Assembly (NCBI RefSeq): GCF_900186955.1
Contig: NZ_LT906438.1
Location: 682,001-746,000 of the forward strand
Source: Bacillus pumilus
GTDB lineage: Bacteria > Bacillota > Bacilli > Bacillales > Bacillaceae
DNA: 64,000 nt
Reading direction: 5' to 3'
Shown: one piece after another, positions 1 through 9,872 of the stretch
Numbering within the stretch: position 1 is the first letter of the stretch
How the letters are laid out: each line of letters starts with the position of its first letter
Notes under the pieces: generated by a model
What the model saw: only the letters and a program-made list of their open reading frames with translations
What the model was told of the DNA's origin: nothing
The model's database searches: none
Translations under genes and position numbers: made by a program

Positions 1-3000
1 CTAATAGTTTAGTATATTGGCCATTAACACATCCGCAGCGGCGCGTGATGAACATGGAAACATTTTATCCAGGAACACCGATCAATCATATTGGCGGTAT
101 CATTTTCGTCAATGGGCCATTGCAGCTCGATAAACTGAAGCAGGCCATTGCATCTTGTATCATGATGACAGAATCTCTTCGTCTCAAGCTAGTAGAGAAA
201 GATGGTGAAACGCTTCAATACGTTGATCCAAACGCCGATAGCCCTATTCCTACCTATGAGTTTTCCACACATGAAGACATGCTAGAATGGGCCGAAAAAG
301 CCTTTAAAACACCATTTCAATTAACAGAAACCTCTCTCGCCGAATTTGCGGTACTAAAAATCAGTGAACAACAATCCGGTTATTTCATCAAATGCCATCA
401 TACAGTAGCAGATGGATGGTCGATGAAAGTAATCATCGATAAAATTAGCCAGCTTTACACTGCTCTTACCCACAGCTCCTCTATCGAACAAGAAGCAGAC
501 AATCACTCTGTATTTATTGATAAAGAATCAAAATATATGAACTCCCCAAGATTTAAAAAAGATCAGCAATTTTGGAAAGAAGCATTATCTGATGTGTCTG
601 ATAGTTATTTGGTACAGGGAACTGACCAAATCAAAGGCCATCGGCAAAGCCATTATCTTGATCGACAACTCTCAGAACGAATCTATGAATTTATAGATGT
701 CCATCATTGTTCAATCAACTCTTTATTTACTTTAGGACTCTTCGTCTACTTGCATAAAAGATACCAGCAAAAAGATTTTATTATTGGGACGCCAGTTCTC
801 AATCGTTCCGGACAAAAGGAAAAAGCCACGTCCGGTATGACCGTAAGTACAATGCCATATCGAATGAAGATCGATCCTCATCTCTCTTTGTTAGAAAGCT
901 TAACAGACGTTCAAAAAAGCTATAAGGCTTACTTCCTGCATCAGCGTTATCCCTATGATGCACTTGTCAAAGATTTAGAGCTTGCAAAAGCAGGGTATGA
1001 TCAGCTTTTTCAAATCTATATCAACTCCTACAGCACAAATATGGTGCAGGAGATGGAAGGATACAAGGTTGAATACATAGAGCTTTACAATGGCTTCCAG
1101 CCATATGGCTTACAAGTTGCTGTGAAAGAATGGGATGAAAAAGGGCAAATCGAGCTTCAATATGATTACAAGATCTCAGATTACAGCAATGAAGATATCG
1201 ACTTTCTACACGAAAGAATGCTTCTCTTTGTCGAAACGATACTCGCTCAGCCAAAGCAGCTGTTAAAAGACGTACTTCTCATGACAGAAGTCGAGACACA
1301 TCGAGAGCTATATCACTGGAACGACACAGGCATGCTGTTTCCACAGAAACAAAAAATCCATGAATTGATCACAGACATGTCAACGTCTTCTCCTGATCGA
1401 ATTGCACTTCAGGACGGATCTCATAGCATGACATACGGTGAACTTGAGAGAAAAACCAATCAAATGGCGCATTTTCTACAAACACATGGCTTACAAAGAC
1501 ATGACTTTGTTGCCGTATGTATGAATCATTCACCAGAACTGATTGTGCTGCTGCTGGGGATTTTAAAGGCTGGAGGCGCATATGTGCCGATTGATCCTGA
1601 GTATCCAGAGGAACGTATTCAGTTTATTTTGGATGACAGCCAGGCAAAGCTGTTTTTCACAGATGACGCATCTGCATACCATTTTAATGGCGATACGTAC
1701 AATATCTACAACGTGTGGGATCAGTTGGCTCAGTATAATGCGGAACATCCATTCATTGGAGATGCTGAAGATGTCGCATATATGATTTATACGTCTGGCT
1801 CTACAGGACAGCCAAAGGGAGTCATGATTGAGCACCGAAGCTTAGTGAACTATATCATGTCTGCCAAAACACACTATACTGATTCATCAGATGATCATTT
1901 TGCCTTGTATTCATCCATTGCGTTTGATTTAACCGTGACATCCATTTATACGCCATTGGTCATTGGCAGTACCGTGATGATCTATCGTCAAGAGGATCAG
2001 CCAGGCTTTTTATTAGAACATATTTTGTTTGATCAAAAAGCGAAAGTCATCAAGCTGACACCAGCTCATATGGCACTGCTAACAGATGCTGCACTTTCTC
2101 AATCAGTTGTGAAACGGATGATTGTGGGCGGAGAACAATTATCGACCGCTTTGGCCAAAAGAATCACAGAGGCAAGTGATGGAAGGATATCTATCTTTAA
2201 TGAATATGGACCAACTGAAGCAACCGTTGGCTGTATGATTCATCAATTCCATCAAGATGATGAAGGGGCATCTGTGTCAATTGGTGTGCCAATGCCCAAT
2301 ACAGAGATTTACCTTTTAGATGAGCATCAGCAAGCCGTGCTGCCTGGGACAGTAGGAGAAATCTATATTTCAGGTGCAGGTGTTGGCAGAGGGTATTGGC
2401 AAAGACCTGATTTGCAGGAATCACGCTTTCTGCCCAATCCATTTGTAAATGGTCGCCGCATGTATCGAACAGGTGATATCGCCAAACGAGCAAATGATGG
2501 AAAGATTGATTACATTGGCAGAATTGATCATCAAATCAAGCTGCGAGGCTACCGGATTGAGCTCGGTGAAATTGAACTTGCACTGATGGCACTTGAAGAA
2601 GTTGATAAAGCAGCGGTTATTGATCTAACCGATGAATCTGGAGAAAAACAGCTGGCAGCCTATATTGAATTGAAAGAAAAACAGATGACGTCCTTTTTAC
2701 TTAGAAAGAAATTATCAGATCAGCTTCCAGCTTACATGGTACCTGCCTATTTTGTTGTACTAGACGAGCTCCCGCTCACTCAAAACGGAAAAATCAATCG
2801 GACGGCACTGCCTGATCCATTGCTGTCTCAAGAAACAGCTGTTGAGTGGTCCAAGGAAACAGCGGACATTGAAGAGATCATCGTAGATACAGCAAAAGGC
2901 ATCTTAGGGCATGAAACAATCGAACCGGCTGATCATTTTTATCAGCTTGGCGGAGATTCCATTAAGGCGATTCAATTTATTGCGAAGTTAAAAGACAAAG

Positions 3001-4463
3001 GACTCTATTTAAAAACCAAGGATCTTTTTACTTATCCCATTTTTAGAGAAATGGCACAAGTCGTTCAGCAGGAACCTGTCATACATATCTCACAAGAGCA
3101 AGCTGTGGGTGATGTGAAATCGATTCCAATTATCGAATGGTTCTGGTCCCAGCGGTTAAAAGATGAACATTTCTGGCATCAATCCATCATTGTTCATTCA
3201 AAGAAAAAGATGGATGAAGCCATCGTGCAGGATGTTCTCAAAGAGGTCGTCATTCACCACGATGGACTAAGGTTAAAAGTACATGAGGCAACAAACACAC
3301 TCTATTATGATGAAGACATTCAAGATATTCCGCTGATGATACACGATTTCACGGCATTATCAGAAGAGAATGTGGAAGAAGCGTTACAAGAAGTAGGATA
3401 TCAGATCAAGCAAAGGACTCATCTTTATCAAGGACCATTGATTCAGGCTGCGCTTTGTCAAACTGATTCTCAATCACATCTCATCTTTGCCGCCCATCAT
3501 CTATTAGCTGATGGTATGTCTTGGCAAATTCTTGTGGAGGACTTGATTCAATTATTGCATGCAGAGAAGATTACAGCAGAAGTACTTCCGTCTAAAACCC
3601 ATTCCTATCAAACATTTGCCGAGCGGGTAAATCAGTATGCAGTATCAGAGGGTGTAAAAGAGTCGGTCAGCTATTGGCAAGAAACGGTTCAGAATATTCA
3701 GCCTCTGTATCAAGTTTCTTCAAATGAGGGGTATGTCAGAGACGAAATCAAATTAACCAACGCATTATCAGTGGAACTCACGAATCAATTGCTCAATCAA
3801 GCGAATCAAGCGTATCAAACGCAGCCGCATGAACTGTTAATTTCAGCCTTGACGCAAGCCTGTTATCAGCAAACGAATCAAGAGCGGATTTCTTTGGAAT
3901 TAGAAGGTCATGGCAGGGATGCAGTAGAGGATGAGATTGATGTATCTAGAACGTTCGGCTGGTTCACCACCATGTATCCTGTGAATGTTCATGTGTCTGA
4001 ATCTCTCTCGGATCACATACGAACTGTCAAAGAAACGATACGTGAAGTGCCAAATAAAGGTGCAGACTATGGGCTGTTGTCACTCATCAATAAGCAGCTT
4101 CCTCCTCATTCAGCGCCGCAATTACGCTTTAACTATCTAGGTGAAATTGATCAAGTGCTGAAACAATCATCTGATTATGAGATGTCTTACTTTACATCGG
4201 GGATGGATTCGTCATTGGATAATCCATTAACAACCGTCATCGATATGGTCGCTACCATCAAGGGCGGTCAGCTGATTTTTCATCTTTCTTTCAGCGATAA
4301 ACAGCTGTGTGAAACAGACATGATGCAGCTATTGCAAGCGGTAGAGCAGCAAATTGAGCATCTTGTACAGCATTGCTTAGAGAAAGAAGGAATCGAATTT
4401 ACACCGTCTGATTTTGAAACAGTGGATATGTCTCTTGAAGAAATGGATTCATTATTTACATGA
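1..4463 (+). CDS. amiA: AmiA, NRPS module C-A-PCP-E for D-Asn (5' end outside window)
   Basis: Activates Asn, condenses it with an upstream acyl group and epimerises it, which would make the acyl-D-Asn prodrug cap of pre-amicoumacin. The reading frame is open from base 3 with no stop before the first in-window start at 45. Those 14 codons encode a typical start of a condensation domain (WPLTHPQRR), so the gene begins upstream. Numbering from 45: C domain to about 420 with HHTVADG at 118-124; A domain about 435-925 with a TSGSTGQPKG loop; PCP with GGDS, Ser972; E domain about 1040-1460 with HHLLADG near 1151 and EGHGRD near 1288. The ten-residue specificity code reads D-L-T-K-I-G-E-V-G-(K), one change from the known Asn code DLTKLGEVGK. 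The last Lys is assumed. The stop overlaps amiB by ATGA. The acyl partner and the product are inferred from the family. Confidence 0.88.
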   Translation, partial: NSLVYWPLTHPQRRVMNMETFYPGTPINHIGGIIFVNGPLQLDKLKQAIASCIMMTESLRLKLVEKDGETLQYVDPNADSPIPTYEFSTHEDMLEWAEKAFKTPFQLTETSLAEFAVLKISEQQSGYFIKCHHTVADGWSMKVIIDKISQLYTALTHSSSIEQEADNHSVFIDKESKYMNSPRFKKDQQFWKEALSDVSDSYLVQGTDQIKGHRQSHYLDRQLSERIYEFIDVHHCSINSLFTLGLFVYLHKRYQQKDFIIGTPVLNRSGQKEKATSGMTVSTMPYRMKIDPHLSLLESLTDVQKSYKAYFLHQRYPYDALVKDLELAKAGYDQLFQIYINSYSTNMVQEMEGYKVEYIELYNGFQPYGLQVAVKEWDEKGQIELQYDYKISDYSNEDIDFLHERMLLFVETILAQPKQLLKDVLLMTEVETHRELYHWNDTGMLFPQKQKIHELITDMSTSSPDRIALQDGSHSMTYGELERKTNQMAHFLQTHGLQRHDFVAVCMNHSPELIVLLLGILKAGGAYVPIDPEYPEERIQFILDDSQAKLFFTDDASAYHFNGDTYNIYNVWDQLAQYNAEHPFIGDAEDVAYMIYTSGSTGQPKGVMIEHRSLVNYIMSAKTHYTDSSDDHFALYSSIAFDLTVTSIYTPLVIGSTVMIYRQEDQPGFLLEHILFDQKAKVIKLTPAHMALLTDAALSQSVVKRMIVGGEQLSTALAKRITEASDGRISIFNEYGPTEATVGCMIHQFHQDDEGASVSIGVPMPNTEIYLLDEHQQAVLPGTVGEIYISGAGVGRGYWQRPDLQESRFLPNPFVNGRRMYRTGDIAKRANDGKIDYIGRIDHQIKLRGYRIELGEIELALMALEEVDKAAVIDLTDESGEKQLAAYIELKEKQMTSFLLRKKLSDQLPAYMVPAYFVVLDELPLTQNGKINRTALPDPLLSQETAVEWSKETADIEEIIVDTAKGILGHETIEPADHFYQLGGDSIKAIQFIAKLKDKGLYLKTKDLFTYPIFREMAQVVQQEPVIHISQEQAVGDVKSIPIIEWFWSQRLKDEHFWHQSIIVHSKKKMDEAIVQDVLKEVVIHHDGLRLKVHEATNTLYYDEDIQDIPLMIHDFTALSEENVEEALQEVGYQIKQRTHLYQGPLIQAALCQTDSQSHLIFAAHHLLADGMSWQILVEDLIQLLHAEKITAEVLPSKTHSYQTFAERVNQYAVSEGVKESVSYWQETVQNIQPLYQVSSNEGYVRDEIKLTNALSVELTNQLLNQANQAYQTQPHELLISALTQACYQQTNQERISLELEGHGRDAVEDEIDVSRTFGWFTTMYPVNVHVSESLSDHIRTVKETIREVPNKGADYGLLSLINKQLPPHSAPQLRFNYLGEIDQVLKQSSDYEMSYFTSGMDSSLDNPLTTVIDMVATIKGGQLIFHLSFSDKQLCETDMMQLLQAVEQQIEHLVQHCLEKEGIEFTPSDFETVDMSLEEMDSLFT

Positions 4464-6001
4464 CGAAAAATCAGCATGTTATCTACATTTCATTTTTATT
4501 AGCGGTCTTATGGATAAGCAGCTTTGCCGATTGGACACATGCAAAAGCAGTGATTTCATCTAAAGCCGTTGATCAAGTGATAGAGGAACAGATGGAGCTT
4601 GGACGCATTCCAGGCATGTCCGTTGTGGTTGTGAAAAAAGACGAAGTGGTGTACCAAAAAGGCTTTGGTTATGCGGATCGAAAGAAAAAGAAGCAAGTGA
4701 CAGCTAGCACTTTCTTTGAAATTGGATCTACATCAAAGGCGTTTACCGCTCTTGCGATTGTGGAGTTAGAGAAGCAAGGGAAACTTCATTTAAAAGATCC
4801 GGTGAGTAGCTATATTCCAGGTTTTTTTCCAACATACAATGGAAAGCCTCAGCGTTTAACGGTGGAGCAATTAATGCATCACACAAGCGGCATTCCCTTT
4901 CAATCCATTGCGCTTATCCAGCCAGATACTACAAAGGATGCGTTGAAAAAAACAGTTGATCAGCTGAAATCAATCGAGCTTAATCGTAAGCCAGGCAGTT
5001 CCTTTGAATATGCGACCATCAACTATGATGTCCTTGGTCTCATCATTGAAAATGTAACAGGAACATCGTATGAGGCTTATATGAAAGGACTGTTTAAAAG
5101 GCATCATCTTGACCAAACGGAGGCTGGGCTAAAACGGATGAAATCCGGCGCTGTCTCAGAAGGGTTTAAATTGCAATTCCTTGCTCCGCATGCTTATGAA
5201 GCACCAGAATATCGAGGCAATACTCCGGCAGGATATATTGTGATGAATAGTCAGGATGTGGGGACTTGGCTGCAATATCAATTGACCGATTCAACTTGGT
5301 CTCGCTTTGTAAAAAATCCTGATCACTTAACTGTGAATGTCCTAGAAGAAGGGAAGCATGTCTATTACAATGCCGGCTGGTATATAGAAAATGCACATGA
5401 GCAGGTAGACTCGCTTTTTCATGCAGGCTCTAACCCTAACTATTCATCATTTTTTCTGATCCAGCCAAAAGAAGAGATTGCGATCGGAGTGTTAGCAAAT
5501 ATGAATAGCAGCTACACAGAGCAAACGGTACGTCTTATTGCCAAAACGATCACGGGTACAAATGAAGAAGCAGAGTCATCAATGGATCCTTTTCAGCTCA
5601 TTGATCAGTTGAGTCTTGGTGCCACATGTCTTTTCATTTTGCTGCAAATAGTGTCTATCGTTCGTTTTATCAAATGGAAAAAGCGTGTAAGAAACGGCGC
5701 TTTCGTTCGCAGGGACATGTCACTTCGCGTCTGGCTGAAAAGTAGCGGCTGGGTGCTGCTGCTAATTGGGATATTGCTCCTGCCAATCATTGTTGCGCAG
5801 CTAGCCTTTAATGGGCTGCCTTGGAAAATGACTTTTGTATGGGGACCTTCCTCTCTCATTGAATTAGCGATTTCTTATTATTTGTTTTTCATTTGGTTTT
5901 GTACGATTGGTTTCATCAAAGGATTTATGGTGACATCTCCTGCTGGAAAGAGAGGAAAAAAAGATGACCGTCAAACAGATTTCGGGCATTCATCCTTATA
6001 A
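4460..6001 (+). CDS. amiB: AmiB, membrane-anchored prodrug-activating D-asparaginyl peptidase
   Basis: A beta-lactamase-fold serine peptidase of the ClbP / XcnG / ZmaM type, which cleaves the acyl-D-Asn cap from an exported inactive precursor outside the cytoplasmic membrane. It has an N-terminal signal or anchor at about residues 8-30, an SxxK motif at Ser90-Lys93 (GSTSKAF), and Tyr184 in YAT where penicillin-recognising enzymes have YxN. Three C-terminal membrane helices lie at about 384-403, 429-450 and 467-489. At 513 residues with three C-terminal helices it matches ClbP in size and layout. Its start overlaps the amiA stop by ATGA, so it is translationally coupled to the module that makes its substrate. 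The class is clear; D-Asn specificity is inferred from the neighbouring Asn-epimerising module. Confidence 0.87.
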   Translation: MTKNQHVIYISFLLAVLWISSFADWTHAKAVISSKAVDQVIEEQMELGRIPGMSVVVVKKDEVVYQKGFGYADRKKKKQVTASTFFEIGSTSKAFTALAIVELEKQGKLHLKDPVSSYIPGFFPTYNGKPQRLTVEQLMHHTSGIPFQSIALIQPDTTKDALKKTVDQLKSIELNRKPGSSFEYATINYDVLGLIIENVTGTSYEAYMKGLFKRHHLDQTEAGLKRMKSGAVSEGFKLQFLAPHAYEAPEYRGNTPAGYIVMNSQDVGTWLQYQLTDSTWSRFVKNPDHLTVNVLEEGKHVYYNAGWYIENAHEQVDSLFHAGSNPNYSSFFLIQPKEEIAIGVLANMNSSYTEQTVRLIAKTITGTNEEAESSMDPFQLIDQLSLGATCLFILLQIVSIVRFIKWKKRVRNGAFVRRDMSLRVWLKSSGWVLLLIGILLLPIIVAQLAFNGLPWKMTFVWGPSSLIELAISYYLFFIWFCTIGFIKGFMVTSPAGKRGKKDDRQTDFGHSSL

Positions 6002-6944
6002 TGATTTGTTTTATCGTAGCTGTTTTTTCAATTGCTTTTTTCCAATTGTGAAGCTGCATGATCAAGAAGTTTTTCCATACTTATTAAATGATCAATTTGC
6101 CTACGGGCTTACAGAGAATGGCTTGCTACAGATTGACTGGATGTCGGCACACGATCCAGAAAAGATTATGAATTTACAAGGCATTCAAGTGGAAAAAATG
6201 ACGTATTGTCCCAACCTCATTGAAAAGGTCAAACAAGATGTGAGGCGTGACCGCCCGGTAATTGTATGGGTAGACCCCTACGTTCAGCGAGGCAGAAAAG
6301 AGTATTTGACAACCCATAGCCGTCATTCCATTTTAATGACTGGATTCGATGAAAATCAGCAAATCTTTCAAGTATTAGAGAATCGGCATTTAGATAATTT
6401 GTCTTATGAGCATCAAGTGCTGTCATTTAAAGATGTACAGAAAGGATATGACACCTTTCATGATCATTTTCAGCCGAATGATCAATTTCATTCCTATGCG
6501 GCCTTCTACTTTGATCCAGACAAACTCTCGACTGAGTTATTTGATCAAAAAACGACTTATTTCCTGAGAAATATGCATGGTCAGATTGACGTAATAGAAA
6601 AAGGAATCACAGCTCTTGAAACATTTTATGAGCAGTTTTCGCAATGGGATGATATCGAGAAGCTCGTGGCATCTTTCAATCAGATCATCAATACGAAGAA
6701 AATAGAGCTGTATCGGCTGAATCTCATCAAAGGCGATCTACCTGAGCTGGTGGGATGGATGGAACGTATTTTAGCAGAATGGGAGAAAGCAAGGCATCAG
6801 GCAGCAAAACTCCTTTTTTCAGGTGAGATGTCTAGTAGGTACCAAGCCAATATCAAAGCTTCTTTAGAACAGATCATCCATGATGAAAAACACTGGCTGG
6901 AAGCGTTGGCAATCAAATGCAAAAGGGAGTGTGGCGTGTCGTGA
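5964..6944 (+). CDS. amiC: AmiC, BtrH N-terminal-domain-like protein of uncertain role
   Basis: A 326-residue cytoplasmic protein whose first about 170 residues resemble the butirosin BtrH N-terminal family, a papain-like fold that includes acyl-ACP acyltransferases. Candidate catalytic residues are Cys20 or Cys24 (YRSCFFNC), His121 (SRHSILMTG) and Asp128. The C-terminal half is charged and probably helical. A ribosome binding site (AGAGGAAA) precedes the ATG, which lies 38 bases inside amiB in another frame, and the stop overlaps the amiD start. The step it serves is not clear: transfer or removal of an acyl group on a carrier protein fits the family, but the amicoumacin pathway as I know it needs no such step. 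The family call is by motif only. Confidence 0.65.
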   Translation: MTVKQISGIHPYNDLFYRSCFFNCFFPIVKLHDQEVFPYLLNDQFAYGLTENGLLQIDWMSAHDPEKIMNLQGIQVEKMTYCPNLIEKVKQDVRRDRPVIVWVDPYVQRGRKEYLTTHSRHSILMTGFDENQQIFQVLENRHLDNLSYEHQVLSFKDVQKGYDTFHDHFQPNDQFHSYAAFYFDPDKLSTELFDQKTTYFLRNMHGQIDVIEKGITALETFYEQFSQWDDIEKLVASFNQIINTKKIELYRLNLIKGDLPELVGWMERILAEWEKARHQAAKLLFSGEMSSRYQANIKASLEQIIHDEKHWLEALAIKCKRECGVS

Positions 6945-7651
6945 AGTTATTTTGCTTACCGTACGCAGGAGGAGCCAGTACCGTATTCAGTACGTGGAAA
7001 TCTTATATAGACCGGTCGATAGAAATTCATGCCCTTGAACTCCCTGGGCACGGGACAAGAATGACAGAGCCTGTACTAACCGATTTACAGCAGGTCGCAG
7101 ATGATCTTTATGTACAGGCGTCCTCCTCCTTAAAAGAAGGAGAGCCCTATGCCATTTTCGGTCATAGTATGGGAGCCGTCCTTGCATATGAATTACAAAA
7201 AAGAATGAAAACAAGGTTAAACAGAGAGCCTGTTCATGTCTTTTATTCTGGGCGCTTCCCGCCACATATTCCAGAAAAGAAAGTCTATCATCAGCTGTCA
7301 GATTCCAAATTAAAAGAAGCGATCATTGAGATGGGAGGCGTTCCTGAGGAACTTGCTGATAACCATGCAGTGCTTGATTTCTTTCTGCCGATTTTAAGAG
7401 CAGACTTTCAGCTTTTGGAGACCTATTTGTGTGATGAAGTCGTTCCAGCTGCTTGTCCAATTTCTATTTTTTATGGTACACGTGATTTGCCTTCTGTGCT
7501 GTTCGATTTAGACGATTGGGATCAATATACAAGCGAAGATTGTGCGTTTTTCGAATTCGATGGAGATCACTTTTTTATTCATTCATTCACAAATGAAGTC
7601 GTTGAAAAAATCAATGTCATTTTAAAGCGAATTGGAGTGTTGGAGAAATGA
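6941..7651 (+). CDS. amiD: AmiD, type II (editing) thioesterase
   Basis: A stand-alone alpha/beta-hydrolase thioesterase that clears misprimed or stalled acyl groups from carrier proteins in NRPS/PKS lines. The protein opens with KLFCLPYAGG, the usual start of the GrsT/SrfAD family, and has GHSMG with nucleophile Ser76 and a late His in GDHFF. The 236-residue length is normal. GTG at 6941 is chosen over ATG at 6917 because AAGGGAG lies about 11 bases upstream and the GTG overlaps the amiC stop; the ATG has no ribosome binding site. No thioesterase domain is fused to any synthase in this window, so this is the only dedicated thioesterase seen. Whether it also helps release the product is unknown. 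Confidence 0.87.
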   Translation: MKLFCLPYAGGASTVFSTWKSYIDRSIEIHALELPGHGTRMTEPVLTDLQQVADDLYVQASSSLKEGEPYAIFGHSMGAVLAYELQKRMKTRLNREPVHVFYSGRFPPHIPEKKVYHQLSDSKLKEAIIEMGGVPEELADNHAVLDFFLPILRADFQLLETYLCDEVVPAACPISIFYGTRDLPSVLFDLDDWDQYTSEDCAFFEFDGDHFFIHSFTNEVVEKINVILKRIGVLEK

Positions 7652-8505
7652 ACACGAAGCACGTAGGCGTGATTGGAGCAGGTGTCATGGGGGCTGATAT
7701 GGCATTAGACCTTTCAGCAAATGGCTATCAAGTCACATTAGTTGATGTCACAGAAGAAAAGTTAAACGAAGCGCTAGAAAAAATTAAGAAGACCTATCAA
7801 TTGGTTCAATTTGTGAGAAAGAAGAAAATCTCATTGTCTTTAGAAGATGTATTGTCTCAAATCCAGCTGTCAACTTCACTTGAAGGATTACATGACGCGC
7901 ATATCGTCATTGAAAATGTGACGGAAGATTGGGAGATTAAAAAACCTATTTATGAAGAGCTACGAGATATTTGTGCGAAAGAAACCATCTATTTTGTAAA
8001 CACAAGCTGTATCTCCATCACAAAGGTAGGGTCTCTTATGCACCACCCTGAGAATGTCATTGGGGCGCACTTTATGAACCCTGTTCCTCTTAAAGCGCTA
8101 GTTGAAGTTATTAGAGGTAAAGCAACTTCTGATGACACAGTGGAAACGGCAAAAGATTTCTTGAAATCGTTTGATAAAACACCAGTTGTGGTGCATGATT
8201 TTCCGGGATTTGTTTCCAATCGTGTGCTGATGCTGACAATCAACGAAGCGATTTGGGCGGTGCAAGATCAAGTCGCTACGCCAGCGGATGTCGATAAAAT
8301 TTTCCGCGGAGGTTTCGGTCATAAAATGGGACCACTTGCGACAGGAGACTTAATTGGGCTTGATACGATTTTGAATTCATTGCTTGTTTTATACGAGAGC
8401 TACAAAGATCCGAAGTTCCGTCCATGTCCTCTGCTTGTCAAAATGGTTGATGCAGGCGAGTACGGCAAAAAATCAGGCAAGGGCTTTTTCCAATATGACA
8501 TGTGA
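7648..8505 (+). CDS. amiE: AmiE, 3-hydroxyacyl-CoA dehydrogenase-like oxidoreductase (hydroxymalonyl-ACP pathway)
   Basis: An NAD(P)-dependent dehydrogenase of the 3-hydroxybutyryl-CoA dehydrogenase family. A Rossmann motif GAGVMGAD lies near residues 10-17, and the family signature AHFMNPVPLKALVEV follows in the middle. The 285-residue length is typical. In the zwittermicin pathway a homologue (ZmaG) oxidises the hydroxyl of glyceryl-ACP toward the aldehyde, the first oxidation in making hydroxymalonyl-ACP. The next three genes here are the other members of that set, which supports the role. The start overlaps the amiD stop by ATGA. Confidence 0.85.
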   Translation: MNTKHVGVIGAGVMGADMALDLSANGYQVTLVDVTEEKLNEALEKIKKTYQLVQFVRKKKISLSLEDVLSQIQLSTSLEGLHDAHIVIENVTEDWEIKKPIYEELRDICAKETIYFVNTSCISITKVGSLMHHPENVIGAHFMNPVPLKALVEVIRGKATSDDTVETAKDFLKSFDKTPVVVHDFPGFVSNRVLMLTINEAIWAVQDQVATPADVDKIFRGGFGHKMGPLATGDLIGLDTILNSLLVLYESYKDPKFRPCPLLVKMVDAGEYGKKSGKGFFQYDM

Positions 8506-8519
8506 GAGGAGAATAACCA

Positions 8520-9575
8520 ATGGCTAAGCAAATTAAGTGTGTTGTCTGGGATTTAGATCATACATTATGGGATGGAATTTTACTTGAGTCAGATGAAGTG
8601 ACGTTAAAACCATCGATGAAGGAAGTACTAACAGAGTTAGATGAGCGCGGCATCCTTCTTTCTATAGCAAGCCGGAACGATGAAGCAGCCGTGAAGGAAA
8701 AGCTTTCTGCCTTTGGAATCGAACATTTCTTTCTCTATCCAGAGATTCATTGGAATGCCAAATCTAGTTCATTAAAGAGAATTAGCGAGCGCCTAAATAT
8801 TCATAAAGATACCATTCTCTTTATTGATGATCAGCCATTTGAACGAGAAGAAGTGAAGGCTGTTCATCCAGAGATTACGTGCTGGGATGCAGTGGATTAT
8901 CTGTCATTACTCACTGATGATCGGCTGCGTCCAGTCTTTATCACAGAAGATGCTAGACGACGCAGAAGAATGTACTTAGAAGCGGACAAAAGGCAGCAGG
9001 AAGAAGAGAAATATGAAGGGCCGCCTGAGAAATTCTTGGCGTCTTTACATATGAAATTCGTGATATCAGAAGCAGGAGAACAAGACCTCCAGCGTGCTGA
9101 AGAATTGACCGTCCGTACCAATCAATTAAATGCGAGCGGGAAAACCTACGATTATGAGGAGCTTGATTTCTTCCGTCAATCAGATTCTCACTTGCTGCTT
9201 GTCTGTGAACTTGAAGATAAATTCGGTTCCTATGGAAAAATTGGACTCTCATTAATAGAAGAAACAGGTGACACATGGCATGTCAAACTGCTGCTTATGT
9301 CTTGCCGCGTCATGTCTCGTGGTGTCGGGACCATCTTACTTACAACGATTTTGCAAGAAGCGAAAAAGCGAGGAAAGCGGCTTGTCGCTGACTTTAAACA
9401 AACCGACCGAAACCGCATGATGTACATCACATATAAGTTTGCCAATTTCAAAGAAATCGAGAAGGGGGAGAACGGCTATATCTTGTTTGAGAATGATTTA
9501 AGCATGATTCAGCCTTTCCCAGAATACGTAGATGTCAATATTGAATTAAATCAGAAAGACCCGGCCAAACAATAA
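8520..9575 (+). CDS. amiF: AmiF, FkbH-like glyceryltransferase/phosphatase (HAD family)
   Basis: FkbH-family enzymes take 1,3-bisphosphoglycerate, remove the phosphate and load a glyceryl group onto a carrier protein. The N-terminal HAD motif is D-L-D-H-T-L-W-D-G with Asp11 and Asp13. The C-terminal domain carries an M-S-C-R motif near residue 262, the Cys expected to hold the glyceryl thioester. The 351 residues are HAD plus C-terminal domain without the N-terminal SGNH-like part of longer relatives. AGAGGAGA precedes the ATG. It acts with the ACP AmiG next to it. A second FkbH unit is fused inside AmiM, so the cluster has two. Confidence 0.87.
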   Translation: MAKQIKCVVWDLDHTLWDGILLESDEVTLKPSMKEVLTELDERGILLSIASRNDEAAVKEKLSAFGIEHFFLYPEIHWNAKSSSLKRISERLNIHKDTILFIDDQPFEREEVKAVHPEITCWDAVDYLSLLTDDRLRPVFITEDARRRRRMYLEADKRQQEEEKYEGPPEKFLASLHMKFVISEAGEQDLQRAEELTVRTNQLNASGKTYDYEELDFFRQSDSHLLLVCELEDKFGSYGKIGLSLIEETGDTWHVKLLLMSCRVMSRGVGTILLTTILQEAKKRGKRLVADFKQTDRNRMMYITYKFANFKEIEKGENGYILFENDLSMIQPFPEYVDVNIELNQKDPAKQ

Positions 9576-9602
9576 AAAAGCGAAAAGCGAGGAGATTAAA
9601 TC

Positions 9603-9872
9603 ATGAACCTACACGAACAAGTAAGAGCCTATATCGAGCAAAACCTAGTGGTATTTGATGAGGAAATTGAGCTTGGAAATGATGATCATATTTTTGAACA
9701 AGGCTTTGTGAATTCTCTATTTGCGATGAAACTAGTGAACTATATCGAACATGACTTTCAATTCCAATTAGATAACGAAGACCTCGACATTGCTCATTTT
9801 AGTACCGTCAATCGCATTGTCGCCTTAATTGAGAGAAAACAACAGGGGGCGGCTCTTCATGAAAACAGCTGA
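9603..9872 (+). CDS. amiG: AmiG, stand-alone acyl carrier protein for glyceryl/hydroxymalonyl
   Basis: An 89-residue acyl carrier protein. The phosphopantetheine site is Ser38 in GFVNSLFAM, so Asn37 replaces the usual Asp of the DSL motif, which is uncommon. In the zwittermicin system the equivalent ACP (ZmaD) carries glyceryl, then the oxidised hydroxymalonyl unit, and delivers it to an acyltransferase. The gene has a good ribosome binding site (GCGAGGAG) and its end overlaps the start of amiH by 14 bases. Size, acidic helices and position between the FkbH and dehydrogenase genes make the assignment secure. Confidence 0.87.
   Translation: MNLHEQVRAYIEQNLVVFDEEIELGNDDHIFEQGFVNSLFAMKLVNYIEHDFQFQLDNEDLDIAHFSTVNRIVALIERKQQGAALHENS

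Noticed and set aside
1021..1254. Many ORFs of 60-150 codons antisense or out of frame within the megasynthase genes
   Set aside because: They overlap long coding frames with clear domains, lack ribosome binding sites and show no recognisable protein features.
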